Source: Mayamaea pseudoterrestris (lineage: Eukaryota > Bacillariophyta > Bacillariophyceae > Sellaphorales > Sellaphoraceae). From it: 64,000 nt of DNA. Of this stretch, positions 20,994-30,675 are shown piece after piece. Both the position numbers and the translations under genes were made by a program. The notes below the pieces were generated by a model. That model worked only from the letters and a program-made list of their open reading frames with translations, was not told the origin of the DNA and ran no database searches. The stretch is from assembly GCA_027923505.1 (NCBI GenBank), contig BROI01000037.1, positions 141,490 through 205,489 of the forward strand, read 5' to 3'. The number at the start of each line of letters is the position of its first letter. Position 1 is the first letter of the stretch.

Positions 20994-22073
20994 TCATATA
21001 TCTGCGTCATAATGGAAGAATAAGTTGCAGATATAGAGACGACTGTTCAAGCTGCAAACGCGTGCCACCAGATGACTATAACAAACGTTTACTCGCACAT
21101 ACCTCATGACACCGACTGGAATCAAGAATCCAAACAAGTTCACCGACCAGTATAGCATGTTCAAACAAGCCAGTATTCGACTAAACGCACCCATTGGCGT
21201 TGCACTCGACGTGCTCCACTGCCACACGTAGCCAATCCGCAACACGTTGAATAGTACACTGGTCAGTATTCGCAAAGGCAGCGGCGCCAAAACGACGCGA
21301 CCTCCAAGACTCGACTCCATGACGGCTTGCAGCGACAGAAAGAACAGTGGTCGCGCCGCCAGCGACGCAGTCGCGTACCGCTTTCCGACGGTGCATTGCG
21401 CCACGACGGCCAAGGGTGCCACCAGTCCCAGTAGCACACCGGCGCGCAACCAACGGTCGTACCAGACGGAGTAGGCGAGTGAAAAGCCGAGGGGATTGCT
21501 GAGCATGTGCGGAACATGTCCTTGCGGAGGAAGCGCTGGCAGTCTTGGAGCTCCAGACGTTGTTTGAGGTTGCTGGCTCAAGCGATGCAGGAGGCAAAGG
21601 TATCCAGTCAAACACGCCGCTAGCAACGCGTCGAGTGGTTTCAAAAATGGCACGAGACAGAGGGCCAGCAGCGCTGGCGTCTTTTCCACTGATGCCGTCT
21701 GTGATGCCATGGGAGATGCACTGCCTTGCACGTGACCAGCTTGCGACTGCGCTCGAGCCGCTGCCCGTCGAAGAATCATTGACAATGGCCTTTTCCAGGA
21801 TCTTGACGCAACCACCTCCATGTCATTCGTTTGCCTCAAGACTGCCTCAACGTACGGAGGTAGTTGATTGTTGGGAAAGGAGTTGGCGAGCTGCACAACG
21901 TCATTGTTGGATGGTGGCCATATCTCGGCGCCTCGACCGTACGCCGCAAGAGCATGATGACAACGGTGATGACGTTGGTGTTGTGTCGAGGATTGATGAG
22001 TAGTCGAAGTTGATTGAATGAAAAAGGCGCTGGATGACGTGATTAGCAGCGCTGCTATGAGAGAAGCATGCAT
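20994..22073 (-). CDS. Plastid-targeted multi-pass membrane protein
   Basis: Started at the ATG 22073. The N-terminus MHASLIAALLITSSSAFF is a signal peptide ending in 'SSAFF', the Phe-containing cleavage motif of diatom-type plastid import; a His/Ser-rich transit-like stretch follows. The mature part has four to five hydrophobic segments, including 'LLALCLVPFLKPLDALLAACL', consistent with an envelope or thylakoid membrane protein. I do not recognise the family, though such proteins resemble YGGT- or YCF-like cofactor-assembly factors in layout only. A 51-bp intron-like segment at 21052-21102 is in frame whether spliced or kept. Confidence 0.65.
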   Translation of the reverse strand: MHASLIAALLITSSSAFFIQSTSTTHQSSTQHQRHHRCHHALAAYGRGAEIWPPSNNDVVQLANSFPNNQLPPYVEAVLRQTNDMEVVASRSWKRPLSMILRRAAARAQSQAGHVQGSASPMASQTASVEKTPALLALCLVPFLKPLDALLAACLTGYLCLLHRLSQQPQTTSGAPRLPALPPQGHVPHMLSNPLGFSLAYSVWYDRWLRAGVLLGLVAPLAVVAQCTVGKRYATASLAARPLFFLSLQAVMESSLGGRVVLAPLPLRILTSVLFNVLRIGYVWQWSTSSATPMGAFSRILACLNMLYWSVNLFGFLIPVGVMRYVRVNVCYSHLVARVCSLNSRLYICNLFFHYDADI

Positions 22074-22337
22074 GGTAGACAATGTACGATGCTTAAAGGT
22101 CGTTTGAGCAACCGGTACAATTAGCAAATAGTATCGTCAAAAAATTGACGACGGAAGAATGACATCACACCATGGTGGCGCGACGGCGCGGGGACGAATC
22201 AAGCCATTGTGAAAAGAGAAAAGGACGACAGTTACTGTCACTGTGAGTGTGTCACTGTCTGTCAAAGAGTGGAAACTCCTTTTCATTGTCAGACATTTTG
22301 CAAAACTACTATCGTATGTACTACTATACTGCATCTA

Positions 22338-23768
22338 TCATCCAGTGAGCCATGCTTCATCCCGCTTCTTCTTCCACGACCTTGTCGTCCGTGTATTGGT
22401 GCTACGCTCCGATACTTCCGTCCAACTGTTCAAATGCCGGGTTGTCGGATGCAAGCCAGCCTCCGTCATGTTGCGCAAGGCATTCACCGCGGCAACCCAA
22501 TCATTAGTTGAAACGGCACCGTGCACCAGCAAGCTATAGCATGCCTTGTCCTTGGCCAATACATCGTACACGTTAAAGGTTCTAGGCTCGCCGGGTGATG
22601 ATTCCGGACCAGTTGATCGATCGGCGAGATGTCTGTTCAACAAGGCGGATGCTTCCGTCGCCAGACCGAGTGATTGGTAAGCTGCCGCGAGGGGGTTCCA
22701 ATGTCGCGCCGCCAGTTGTAAATGAGGATGCGTACTTTGTAAGCTTAGTAGTATACTTTTCACTTGATCCAAAGGAGCCCGAGGGCCGTTCAAGTCGTCA
22801 TGTTCGCGCCCCTGTCGAGCTGCACGTACAGCGGCGCGAATCAATGAGAGAACCATGCTATCGGTAACGTGAATCGCAGTCGCTCGTTTGTTTAAACGCC
22901 GTGAACCACCACACTTTGTCTCGTGCCTTTCAACAGTCGTGAATATAGCAAGAGCTGGCTCCCAAAGACAAAGCTTGGCGCAGGCAAGCAAGGCACCTTC
23001 GTGATGAATATTCTTGGGTGGAATCTTGGACAGTGTCGGCGTTGCGCTGTTGGACATTGTCATTGTCTGATTCGTCAGGTCCGACATGCTGCGTTTGCGG
23101 AATACATCATCGTGCTGCATACGATCATACGTTCGAAGCGCATATTTCCAAAGACTGGGCTTGTTTCGCTTGCGCACGTTTCTCCAAATGAGCGACGCGT
23201 AGCCTTGACTATTCATGACTGGCGACTGCGTTCGAAAGTCGGGGTTGCGATCGGAAATGCCCGGCGTCGGTCGCCATTTGGCAGCTGCAGTCGTCCAAAA
23301 GTTGGCGTTGCCTAATGCTGGAGTTGATGGTGTTGGCAAGGCTATTGTAGCGTCGTCCGGTGTCGTTGGTCCATCCTGCTGCCACAGCATGAGCGATCTG
23401 GCCATTTTGAAGATCATTTCCGTTCCACCTGGTAGTGTTTGCATCAATGGTTGTTCCGGCAAGTCCATGGCTTTCAAGGCTTGCTCCTGCTTGCGTTGAT
23501 TCGTTCTTCCTTCCGACACTTTTCGGAGTCGTCGTTTCTGCGAGTTGCTCAATGAGTTGACTGCTGTGGCGGGTCTTTTGCTGAACGAGTTATTTTCGGA
23601 AGATGGATGTTGGGGTCGTCTGGATGAAGACGCAGCCAGGTGAAAGCCTCTGCTTCGTGACGAATAATGTTTCGTTGTGCATCGTGATTGGAACGATGAC
23701 ACGTTTTCCATTCGAGTCGTCGCCAAAGTCACGGCAAAGAGACATTGCGTCCATGTACATTTCCTCAT
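22338..23768 (-). CDS. Pentatricopeptide-repeat-like organelle protein
   Basis: 476 residues from the ATG at 23768. The N-terminus has a hydrophobic signal-like stretch (CLFAVTLATTRMENVSSFQS) then a Ser/Arg-rich region, compatible with organelle import. The C-terminal half is helical with PPR-like units: 'LLACAKLCLWEPALAIF', 'WNPLAAAYQSLGLATEASAL', 'YSLLVHGAVSTNDWVAAVNA' and 'MTEAGLHPTTRHLNSWTEV'. PPR proteins bind organelle RNA; the repeats here are too few and too weak to read a target code. Divergent from the plastid protein at 24167 across a promoter with CRE-like sites. Confidence 0.62.
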   Translation of the reverse strand: MRKCTWTQCLFAVTLATTRMENVSSFQSRCTTKHYSSRSRGFHLAASSSRRPQHPSSENNSFSKRPATAVNSLSNSQKRRLRKVSEGRTNQRKQEQALKAMDLPEQPLMQTLPGGTEMIFKMARSLMLWQQDGPTTPDDATIALPTPSTPALGNANFWTTAAAKWRPTPGISDRNPDFRTQSPVMNSQGYASLIWRNVRKRNKPSLWKYALRTYDRMQHDDVFRKRSMSDLTNQTMTMSNSATPTLSKIPPKNIHHEGALLACAKLCLWEPALAIFTTVERHETKCGGSRRLNKRATAIHVTDSMVLSLIRAAVRAARQGREHDDLNGPRAPLDQVKSILLSLQSTHPHLQLAARHWNPLAAAYQSLGLATEASALLNRHLADRSTGPESSPGEPRTFNVYDVLAKDKACYSLLVHGAVSTNDWVAAVNALRNMTEAGLHPTTRHLNSWTEVSERSTNTRTTRSWKKKRDEAWLTG

Positions 23769-24166
23769 GATCACAAGAAAATCCTTGTCATCGTGGCTAT
23801 ACAGTTAAATTCATGAAAGAAAAGCGAGCATAGGCCGTTATGAAACGTAGATTACGATTGCGACCTCCATGGTCGCGCACTCGTCGAAGCGGAGAAACTT
23901 TGCTATGTCACACCACGACTGACGTTGCAGGAATGAGTCAGAGACTGACGTCAGCTCTATTCAGTCGCGCTTTACCTTCAAGTGCGGCAGAAACCTGCGC
24001 ACGCGCCACGCGAGGCAGACGTCTCTTGCCTTCATCGCAGAAGCAACGAGAAGGTTTGTTTCTCCACCTCCTGCATCAGAAATCCGTCAATCGTACACAT
24101 TCGTAGTATTTATAGACCGATTGTTATACATATTAATCCGAGAGCGCTTTTACAGGCACTCGTACA
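23769..24166. promoter_or_regulatory. Bidirectional promoter with two CRE-like motifs
   Basis: 398 bp between two divergent genes whose products both look organelle-directed. It contains TGACGT at 23920-23925 and the full palindrome TGACGTCA at 23946-23953. In Phaeodactylum such motifs mediate CO2/cAMP responses of carbon-concentration genes; function here is inference. No coding frame is called. Confidence 0.4.
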
Positions 24167-25612
24167 ATGACGCTACCAATCACAAGCACAGCTGCAACGA
24201 GGTTACTACACAGCCGGCGGCGAAGCTCCTTGGCTTCGGTCGTCCTTGTGACTACCTTGGTTTCGGTGACACTCTCACTCCGATCAAGTCACGCTCTGCA
24301 GCCAAACTCATTCCAGACAAGCACCTCCAAGCAAGTCTCCTTGATTAACAATCCTCAAGTTGGCTCATCTTCGCAACAAGACTTTTCCTTCGCGCCGCTT
24401 CCGACTCCCTTGGCATCTCCACCAACGCCGCTCCTGCAGCAGCAGAATTTGGCGGCGGCAACATCAAATAGCCTTGAAACGCCTCCATCCGAGTATGACT
24501 TGTCGGTGGGCCGCGCTCTTGACGCTCTTCGAAAGGACTATCCCGACATACTATGCCGACCACCAGATTATTCCATTTACGCGGACAACATTGAAGTCAT
24601 TGACCCATCCGGCGTGACGCTGCATGGACTGGTAACATATCGCAACTCGTTTCGGTTACTGCAAGCGTTGATCAAGGTGGTGTACTGCCCGTCGCGCAGC
24701 GGCTTGACCTTTCGTCTGTGCTACGACAAGGCGCGCCGCAACATTCGCGTGCACTGGAACGCGCACGTATTGCCGCGGTTCTCCTTTAACAAGGCGCGGC
24801 AGCAACTATATGTGGATGGTATTTCAGTATATGAGCTTGATCAAGAGACTGGTGAAATTGTGCAGCATCGTATTGAACATATTTTGATCAATAATGAGCC
24901 AGTCTTGCCAAAGGAGGGAGTCTTTGCGGCGTTGGAGCAGCAGCATACCATGTCGGTGCCAAGCTTTAGTCAGCAAGTGCCGGCGATTGCTGGAGGAAGC
25001 ACGAATGGAAAAATGCAACGACAGAATAGTGGAAACATGGTGACGGAGTTTCGACCCTGGGATCAGCGAAGGACGGTGCCATCGTCATCATTGTTCATGA
25101 TGGTCCAAGGCCAAGGAGGAGACGCTTCTTCCTCGTCGGCCGCACTATCAAATTCTTCACCAGTGACAGATTTCCCAGACCTTGACTGGAAGGCGCTGGA
25201 AGCGAAAAACAAGTCGCGCAAAAAGTTTGGACTGCAGCCAGTCACGCCGGAGGAATTTATGAAGCTACAAACCGAAGTCGCCGACCTTGCGCAGGAGCAA
25301 CTGGAACGACAACAGCAACTGCTGCAGCAACAGGCGCAAGCAAAGCTTTCGGAACCAAAGCCAAATTTTTTGCAGCAACTGTTTGGACAAGCGTTGAAGG
25401 ATACCTGCGAAACAAACTACGACTGCGAGCGGCCCATGGTTTGCTGTGACTTTGGCATTACGAAAAAGTGCTGCTCGTCGGGAATGCGTGTGGTGGATGG
25501 CCCGCCGCAGTATGCGACTGTGCCAGTGCCACAGGGGATTGACGATGAATATGGTTATCCGCCAGGGCGTGGCCCGGCCGGCGATGGCGCTGGGAACGAG
25601 CGATTGTGGTAG
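24167..25612 (+). CDS. DUF2358-like plastid protein
   Basis: 481 residues, single exon. A signal-anchor-like N-terminus (SSLASVVLVTTLVSVTLSL, ending near 'SHALQPN') suggests import through the secretory route into the plastid. Residues about 105-255 match the DUF2358 fold (SnoaL/NTF2-like): 'DYSIYADNIEVIDPSGV', 'RNSFRLLQALIKV', and 'VHWNAHVLPRF'. Families with this domain occur in chloroplasts of plants and algae, without a fixed biochemical role. Near the C-terminus a Gln-rich helix is followed by a Cys cluster (C-x5-C-x4-CC-x8-CC), a separate metal- or disulfide-like element that is not part of DUF2358. Confidence 0.72.
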   Translation: MTLPITSTAATRLLHSRRRSSLASVVLVTTLVSVTLSLRSSHALQPNSFQTSTSKQVSLINNPQVGSSSQQDFSFAPLPTPLASPPTPLLQQQNLAAATSNSLETPPSEYDLSVGRALDALRKDYPDILCRPPDYSIYADNIEVIDPSGVTLHGLVTYRNSFRLLQALIKVVYCPSRSGLTFRLCYDKARRNIRVHWNAHVLPRFSFNKARQQLYVDGISVYELDQETGEIVQHRIEHILINNEPVLPKEGVFAALEQQHTMSVPSFSQQVPAIAGGSTNGKMQRQNSGNMVTEFRPWDQRRTVPSSSLFMMVQGQGGDASSSSAALSNSSPVTDFPDLDWKALEAKNKSRKKFGLQPVTPEEFMKLQTEVADLAQEQLERQQQLLQQQAQAKLSEPKPNFLQQLFGQALKDTCETNYDCERPMVCCDFGITKKCCSSGMRVVDGPPQYATVPVPQGIDDEYGYPPGRGPAGDGAGNERLW

Positions 25613-25940
25613 TTGATTACCACTGGTATCAACGAGAAACTGATACCTGCGGTTTATCGACGATAAGGACGATTATGAGTAGCCAAGACTGCGGTCTTTG
25701 CACTGAGTGGCGAGCAATGAGTCTGCAGACTCCACTCGTCGCTCATCTTTGCACATAATGCATTGGAGTTTTCCGAGAGGCAACCATGACGCTACAACGC
25801 CCCGTCTTGCATGATAAAAATAGATGCATGTATACAATTTATGAAATATTTGTAGATAGTGGCTATGGTAGGAAACATATTGAGAGCTGCTGAGTGCAGT
25901 GCTTTCGAGATTAAAAGCAAACATGGAGTTGCCTGCATAT
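25613..25940. other. Intergenic spacer
   Basis: 328 bp between the DUF2358-like gene and the left edge of the duplicated segment. AT-rich, nothing recognised. Confidence 0.55.
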
Positions 25941-26077
25941 ACTTATAGTTGACGTGACATAGTTTTTGTCCGACCGTTTCTTGACAATCTTCGAATTTCA
26001 TCGCCAAAGTGATGCGACCTTTCTCGACGAGGATCTTATTCTAGTTGCATACGTTTCCTATATTCTACAATTCCATC
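25941..26077 (+). promoter_or_regulatory. Duplicated promoter, copy 1
   Basis: The 137 bp before the ATG are nearly identical to 32098-32236, with a handful of substitutions and one 2-bp indel. It includes TGACGT at 25950-25955 in 'gttgacgtgacatag', kept in both copies. Confidence 0.6.
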
Positions 26078-26902
26078 ATGGTGACAACGCGCAACCAAGA
26101 GAAGCACGATGAGGCCGAGCCGCCGTCTAATAAGAACGAGGAGTCGTCAACTGAGCCGTCAACGTTGAAACGGGACAAGGACGAGGCGCCAAACGCCGAC
26201 AAGAATCTTAGCGCAAATCAGAGTTCTCACACCGACCATACGTCCAAGCAGAAACGAGACGAGTCGGGCGACGACGAGGGTCGCGAAGACATCAAGCAAG
26301 GCGCTGCGAAGCGAGAAAGCTCCACATCGCCCACTGCAGGCGACAATTCGGACGACAACGACGATAAGGATTCCGACGCTGAAATTACCATTAATCGTGC
26401 TCCCGTTCTGACGCTATGGGTATCTGTCGTGGCGGAGCGCCTTGGTTACAGTCGCGATGAAGCTTATTCGTACGGACGCTGGGTGGCGAGCACACTGGCT
26501 GCGTCCAAGGGTAGGTCGCTGGGCATTGTTCGTCCCAGCAAGAAGAAAAAGACTGACGCGGAGGGTCGTCGCGAGGGACGTGAAATGGATGCCGACCACA
26601 TTATGGTGTTTGGTCAAATGAAGGTACCAGTCAAGGATGTGAATGGCAAGCTCTTGGCGGTCAAGCAAGGCAAGACGATTAATCCAGAGACGGTTCGTCG
26701 CTACTTTCACAACAAGTTTGGCGACAATTTGGATCATGCGCACGACGCCATGATGAAACTTGCCGAAAGCTTGGAGGCGGACGACTTGCGCAACCGCGCC
26801 TACGAATTCTACGAGCAGTTTCGTCCCGAATGGCATGGCTGGGGTCGTAAGGGAACTCTTGATTTGGACGAAATTGAACACATGGCCGAAGAAGATGAAT
26901 AA
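26078..26902 (+). CDS. Conserved protein, acidic N-terminus and bacterial-like C-terminal domain, copy 1
   Basis: 274 residues from the ATG at 26078. The first ~105 residues are charged and disordered. The C-terminal ~165 residues form a compact domain beginning 'APVLTLWVSVVAERLGY' with 'AYSYGRWVASTLAASKG', 'NPETVRRYFHNKFGD' and 'FRPEWHGWGRKGTLDLDEI'. From memory this domain resembles a conserved bacterial family of unknown function; I cannot confirm it here. Its near-twin lies at 32237-33058. The differences are mostly in the disordered part and mostly conservative in the domain, suggesting that both proteins are kept by selection. No targeting peptide is visible. Confidence 0.75.
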   Translation: MVTTRNQEKHDEAEPPSNKNEESSTEPSTLKRDKDEAPNADKNLSANQSSHTDHTSKQKRDESGDDEGREDIKQGAAKRESSTSPTAGDNSDDNDDKDSDAEITINRAPVLTLWVSVVAERLGYSRDEAYSYGRWVASTLAASKGRSLGIVRPSKKKKTDAEGRREGREMDADHIMVFGQMKVPVKDVNGKLLAVKQGKTINPETVRRYFHNKFGDNLDHAHDAMMKLAESLEADDLRNRAYEFYEQFRPEWHGWGRKGTLDLDEIEHMAEEDE

Positions 26903-27298
26903 TTGGTTACCTACGGCAAGTTGCGGGGGGCAAACTTGTATGCAAGGCATAATTGACGAAAGAGTACAAGAGATTCAATAGCAAGCTCATATGTTCCATT
27001 AATCAACAATGTACTTTACTTTGAGGATACCAGGCTAGCCCGAGACAGCGACACCAGTTGCTCAGTCAGCAGCTTGCTATTGTAGACAGCTGGTAAAGAT
27101 CCCAATGCAGGACATTGAAGGCGCCAAGGCTGCAGTATTTCTAGTGATTACATCCACACTCATTCCTCCGCTGTTGTTAATTACAATTGTATCGTTCATG
27201 CTGTTGACAACCGGTAGGCATGGCTAGGGTAGCTAACTTTGCGTGCCGATGGCCATCGCATGAACCGAATGGCGTCTTATCGGTTCTCAAAATCCGGG
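26903..27298. other. Spacer left of the tandem duplication
   Basis: 396 bp with no coding content recognised. The homology with the second gene copy stops right after the stop codon, so this flank is not part of the gene duplication. Confidence 0.5.
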
Positions 27299-27927
27299 AT
27301 TGCGAAAGTTCGTTCTTCTGTGGGATCAAACTCGGTCCAGAATGACGATACAGAGAATCTAAACATACCATCGTCTACGTCTATCATTCAAGAATGCAAA
27401 GGTGCGAAATTGCAACATAACTTTTAATTTTGGTCATGCTGGGACGATTCTTGCAAACTCACTCAAATCATCTCGATAGAAACACCACAACAACTTTGGC
27501 CACAGCTGTAATACCAGGCTATTGGCTCGTCCATTGCATCAAGTATATATTAAATGGTATATTGCGCCTGTTTCAGCCAAAAGCATGCATGTTTAGGACG
27601 TCGCGTCGACGATTGAAGATGTTACCAGTTTGCACCTCGTTCAAACAAAGGCGACTCACTCACTCAATTTTGGTCCCGCGGCAAATGTTCCAACGGAATC
27701 ATATTCCCTGCTTTCTTGTGGTTCTCATGACATCTTGCTGGTTGCAATGCAACGCCTCCTTGGTCCCGCAAATCCAGCGCAAAAATGGCGATGCCATGAA
27801 AATCGATCAAAAAACCCGGAGACCAAGGAACCGCGCTTTTTCGCATGGGATGCGGCACGACTCAGCCAATCCAATCCCGTGACCACCCTCTCAGGGGTTA
27901 GCGTAAGAGCGGGGGTTCCCCCCGCAA
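27299..27927. repeat. 629-bp direct tandem repeat, unit 1
   Basis: Direct repeat adjacent to 27928-28556, with no difference seen over 629 bp. The unit ends with a perfect hairpin gcggggg-ttc-cccccgc (27909-27925). A ~150-codon open frame in each unit has no recognisable content, so I treat the unit as non-coding. Confidence 0.9.
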
Positions 27928-28556
27928 ATTGCGAAAGTTCGTTCTTCTGTGGGATCAAACTCGGTCCAGAATGACGATACAGAGAATCTAAACATACCAT
28001 CGTCTACGTCTATCATTCAAGAATGCAAAGGTGCGAAATTGCAACATAACTTTTAATTTTGGTCATGCTGGGACGATTCTTGCAAACTCACTCAAATCAT
28101 CTCGATAGAAACACCACAACAACTTTGGCCACAGCTGTAATACCAGGCTATTGGCTCGTCCATTGCATCAAGTATATATTAAATGGTATATTGCGCCTGT
28201 TTCAGCCAAAAGCATGCATGTTTAGGACGTCGCGTCGACGATTGAAGATGTTACCAGTTTGCACCTCGTTCAAACAAAGGCGACTCACTCACTCAATTTT
28301 GGTCCCGCGGCAAATGTTCCAACGGAATCATATTCCCTGCTTTCTTGTGGTTCTCATGACATCTTGCTGGTTGCAATGCAACGCCTCCTTGGTCCCGCAA
28401 ATCCAGCGCAAAAATGGCGATGCCATGAAAATCGATCAAAAAACCCGGAGACCAAGGAACCGCGCTTTTTCGCATGGGATGCGGCACGACTCAGCCAATC
28501 CAATCCCGTGACCACCCTCTCAGGGGTTAGCGTAAGAGCGGGGGTTCCCCCCGCAA
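27928..28556. repeat. 629-bp direct tandem repeat, unit 2
   Basis: Second perfect copy of the unit, joined at an 'attgcg' match. It is followed by 17 bp of unrelated sequence and then a partial third copy. Confidence 0.9.
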
Positions 28557-28573
28557 TAAGGAATTTAGAGAAT

Positions 28574-28767
28574 TCATGACATCTTGCTGGTTGCAATGCA
28601 ACGCCTCCTTGGTCCCGCAAATCCAGCGCAAAAATGGCGATGCCATGAAAATCGATCAAAAAACCCGGAGACTAAGGAACCGCGCTTTTTCGCATGGGAT
28701 GCGGCACGACTCAGCCAATCCAATCCCGTGACCACCCTCTCAGGGGTTAGCGTAAGAGCGGGGGTTC
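28574..28767. repeat. Partial third copy of the repeat (194 bp)
   Basis: Matches the last ~194 bp before the hairpin's second arm. It differs at one position (ctaagg for ccaagg) and stops inside the hairpin loop, so it is an older or independent copy. It abuts the 3' side of the decayed copia element. Confidence 0.8.
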
Positions 28768-28863
28768 TGAAGTACCTATCGTAGGATGATATGTAAATGG
28801 AAATTATGGTGGTATTTTAAAGACTGCAATTGAAGATTGCCTCCATGGCGAGCCATCGCTCTT

Positions 28864-30675
28864 TTACTGGCGAGGCATAGCAGGTGTTGCAGACACCGTT
28901 GGAGATTCGGCGGGGGGTACACTTGGTCGCTCAGCAATTGGTGACTGGTTAGATGGCACCCTTGGAGAGTCCGCCGCGGGCGTACCGAGTGGGGTGATAA
29001 AGTCAGCTGGGACGTCGACGTTGTTCATGGATGCAAAGATTGCTGCTAGGCGTTTGATTTCTTCCGTGTGCGACGAGACTATAGGATCCACAGGGGCGGA
29101 TGGTCGCGGATTTTGTAGAAGATGGAGCAGGTCCTTGATCAGTGCGGAGACTATGTCGTTGGTAGACGGTGTAGGCATGACGACTTGGGATGGAAACCAA
29201 GCGAGAGTGTCGGCAATACGTTCAGTGTCTGTTTCAGTGGCATAGACTCGGTAGCAGCGGTAGTGCTCCATTGCTGGTCCAAGGTAATAGCCATCAACTC
29301 CGTGTGGCGACTGGGACTGGCGCTTATCTGCTTTCTCATGAATGATGACTCGCGTTCCTGGTGGTGCCATTGGTGTTCGATTAAAATCAAAAGCACCATG
29401 CAGCTGGGCATACGCTGAAAGTTTTGGATTGATTCTGGATGTGCAAAGCAGATTAAGTGTGATGACAGCCTGCGGGAGGAGGCGGTCCCAGTGTCGGAGT
29501 GGAAACTTTGGATCGGTGCCACAGAGGATGGCAACAAAGTGGTTTGTCCATGTGCGAATGGCACGCTCTGCGGCATTGCGACGGTGATTGTATGGAGGAA
29601 CCAATTGAAAATCAATGTCTTGCTCGCGCATAAAGTCCTTGAGTGCTTTGCAGGCTTCATTGTCCAAGCGTTGGAGCTGTGGCTTGAGTCCTCGAGAGCA
29701 TAGTAGTTCATGGATCTTTTTGTACGCCGCAACAATGCTGGCGCCTGTCTTATTCTTCAAAGGTTCGACGAGAATCGCATTGCTGTCTTCATCATAGACG
29801 ACTAGCATGCTTGTGTTTCCTGAGCTGGAGACTTGCATGAAACGCCCTGTGAGATCCGAATGCACTTTTCCGGTGGCTTCTTTGACGCTTGCCCAAATGC
29901 GGTGCTCGCGTTGCGCCGGTGGATCTGATTGAGTTGGGTACATATCTGCTTCAATGTCAGCTGCAGTGTCGACGACATGATTTGCAACATGCTTTTTTGT
30001 AGAGCGAACATTTTTTCTGGTCTGATCAAGGTGTCCTTTTGCACTTGCTGTGGATCGCGGTGGATGAGCTCGTACTTGCTGGGAGGTGACACTGGGGAAC
30101 GTGGTAAGATGCCCATTATCCAGTGCTTTGCACAAGGTGGAAACTGTTGGAGATCCCATGGTGGCGCTGAGGTAGGCCACGCGGTCAGCGACTGTGTGAG
30201 GCTGATACATGGAGAGTGCATAGTTTGTGCTTGTTGGTAGGTGCTGGTTCATGTTGCATGACCAAAGTTTTGTGTCACTGTCTCGTGTCCCTGCGAGTAT
30301 GATTTGGTCGCCTTTGGAGACTGTGACTGTTGTTGCTGTGAACTCTGCGGTGCAGCCATCGTCGCATAGTGTGCCAATGGAGAGTAGAGACATTGCCATG
30401 TCTGGGAAAACATGCGCCTGGCGTGCAGCGGGCGAGCATCCTGGTAGATCTAGGAGTACTGTGTGCGTGGACTGCATGGTGGTGCCATTGGGGACTGTGA
30501 CGGTGATTCCTGGTGAAGCTGGCTGCTTGTTTGAGTACGGGAGCATGGATGTGATGTAATGGCCGGTGCATCCGGTGTCGGCGATTGCTTTACAGTGTAT
30601 AGGCGGGGAGGAGACATCAAGTTCATTTAACCACTGTTTATTAGTTGAACTATTAGCTGATGCCGTCCCTCCATC
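28864..30675 (-). pseudogene. CoDi-like pol fragment: protease and integrase, no RT
   Basis: Open from just below the TAG at 30676-30678 to 28864. It begins with the aspartic protease block 'IADTGCTGHYITS' (about 30590-30550), then a pre-integrase region, then an integrase core with a plausible D-D-E set ('HSDLTG', 'QRLDNEACK', 'NAAERAIRTW'). A Pro/Ser-rich linker ends the frame where RT should begin. Integrase residues look intact, but RT and RNase H are absent. Frame stops and deletions elsewhere mark it as a dead copy. Confidence 0.8.

Noticed and set aside
27436-27882. A ~150-codon open frame repeated in both tandem units (27436 and 28065)
   Set aside because: It is identical only because the units are identical; composition is not protein-like, no domain is seen, and the partial third copy lacks most of it.
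27880-27927. tRNA-like B box in the end of the 629-bp unit (SINE-like origin)
   Set aside because: 'gggggttcccccc' resembles a T-arm, but no A box lies at the right distance and no acceptor stem or A-rich tail was found.
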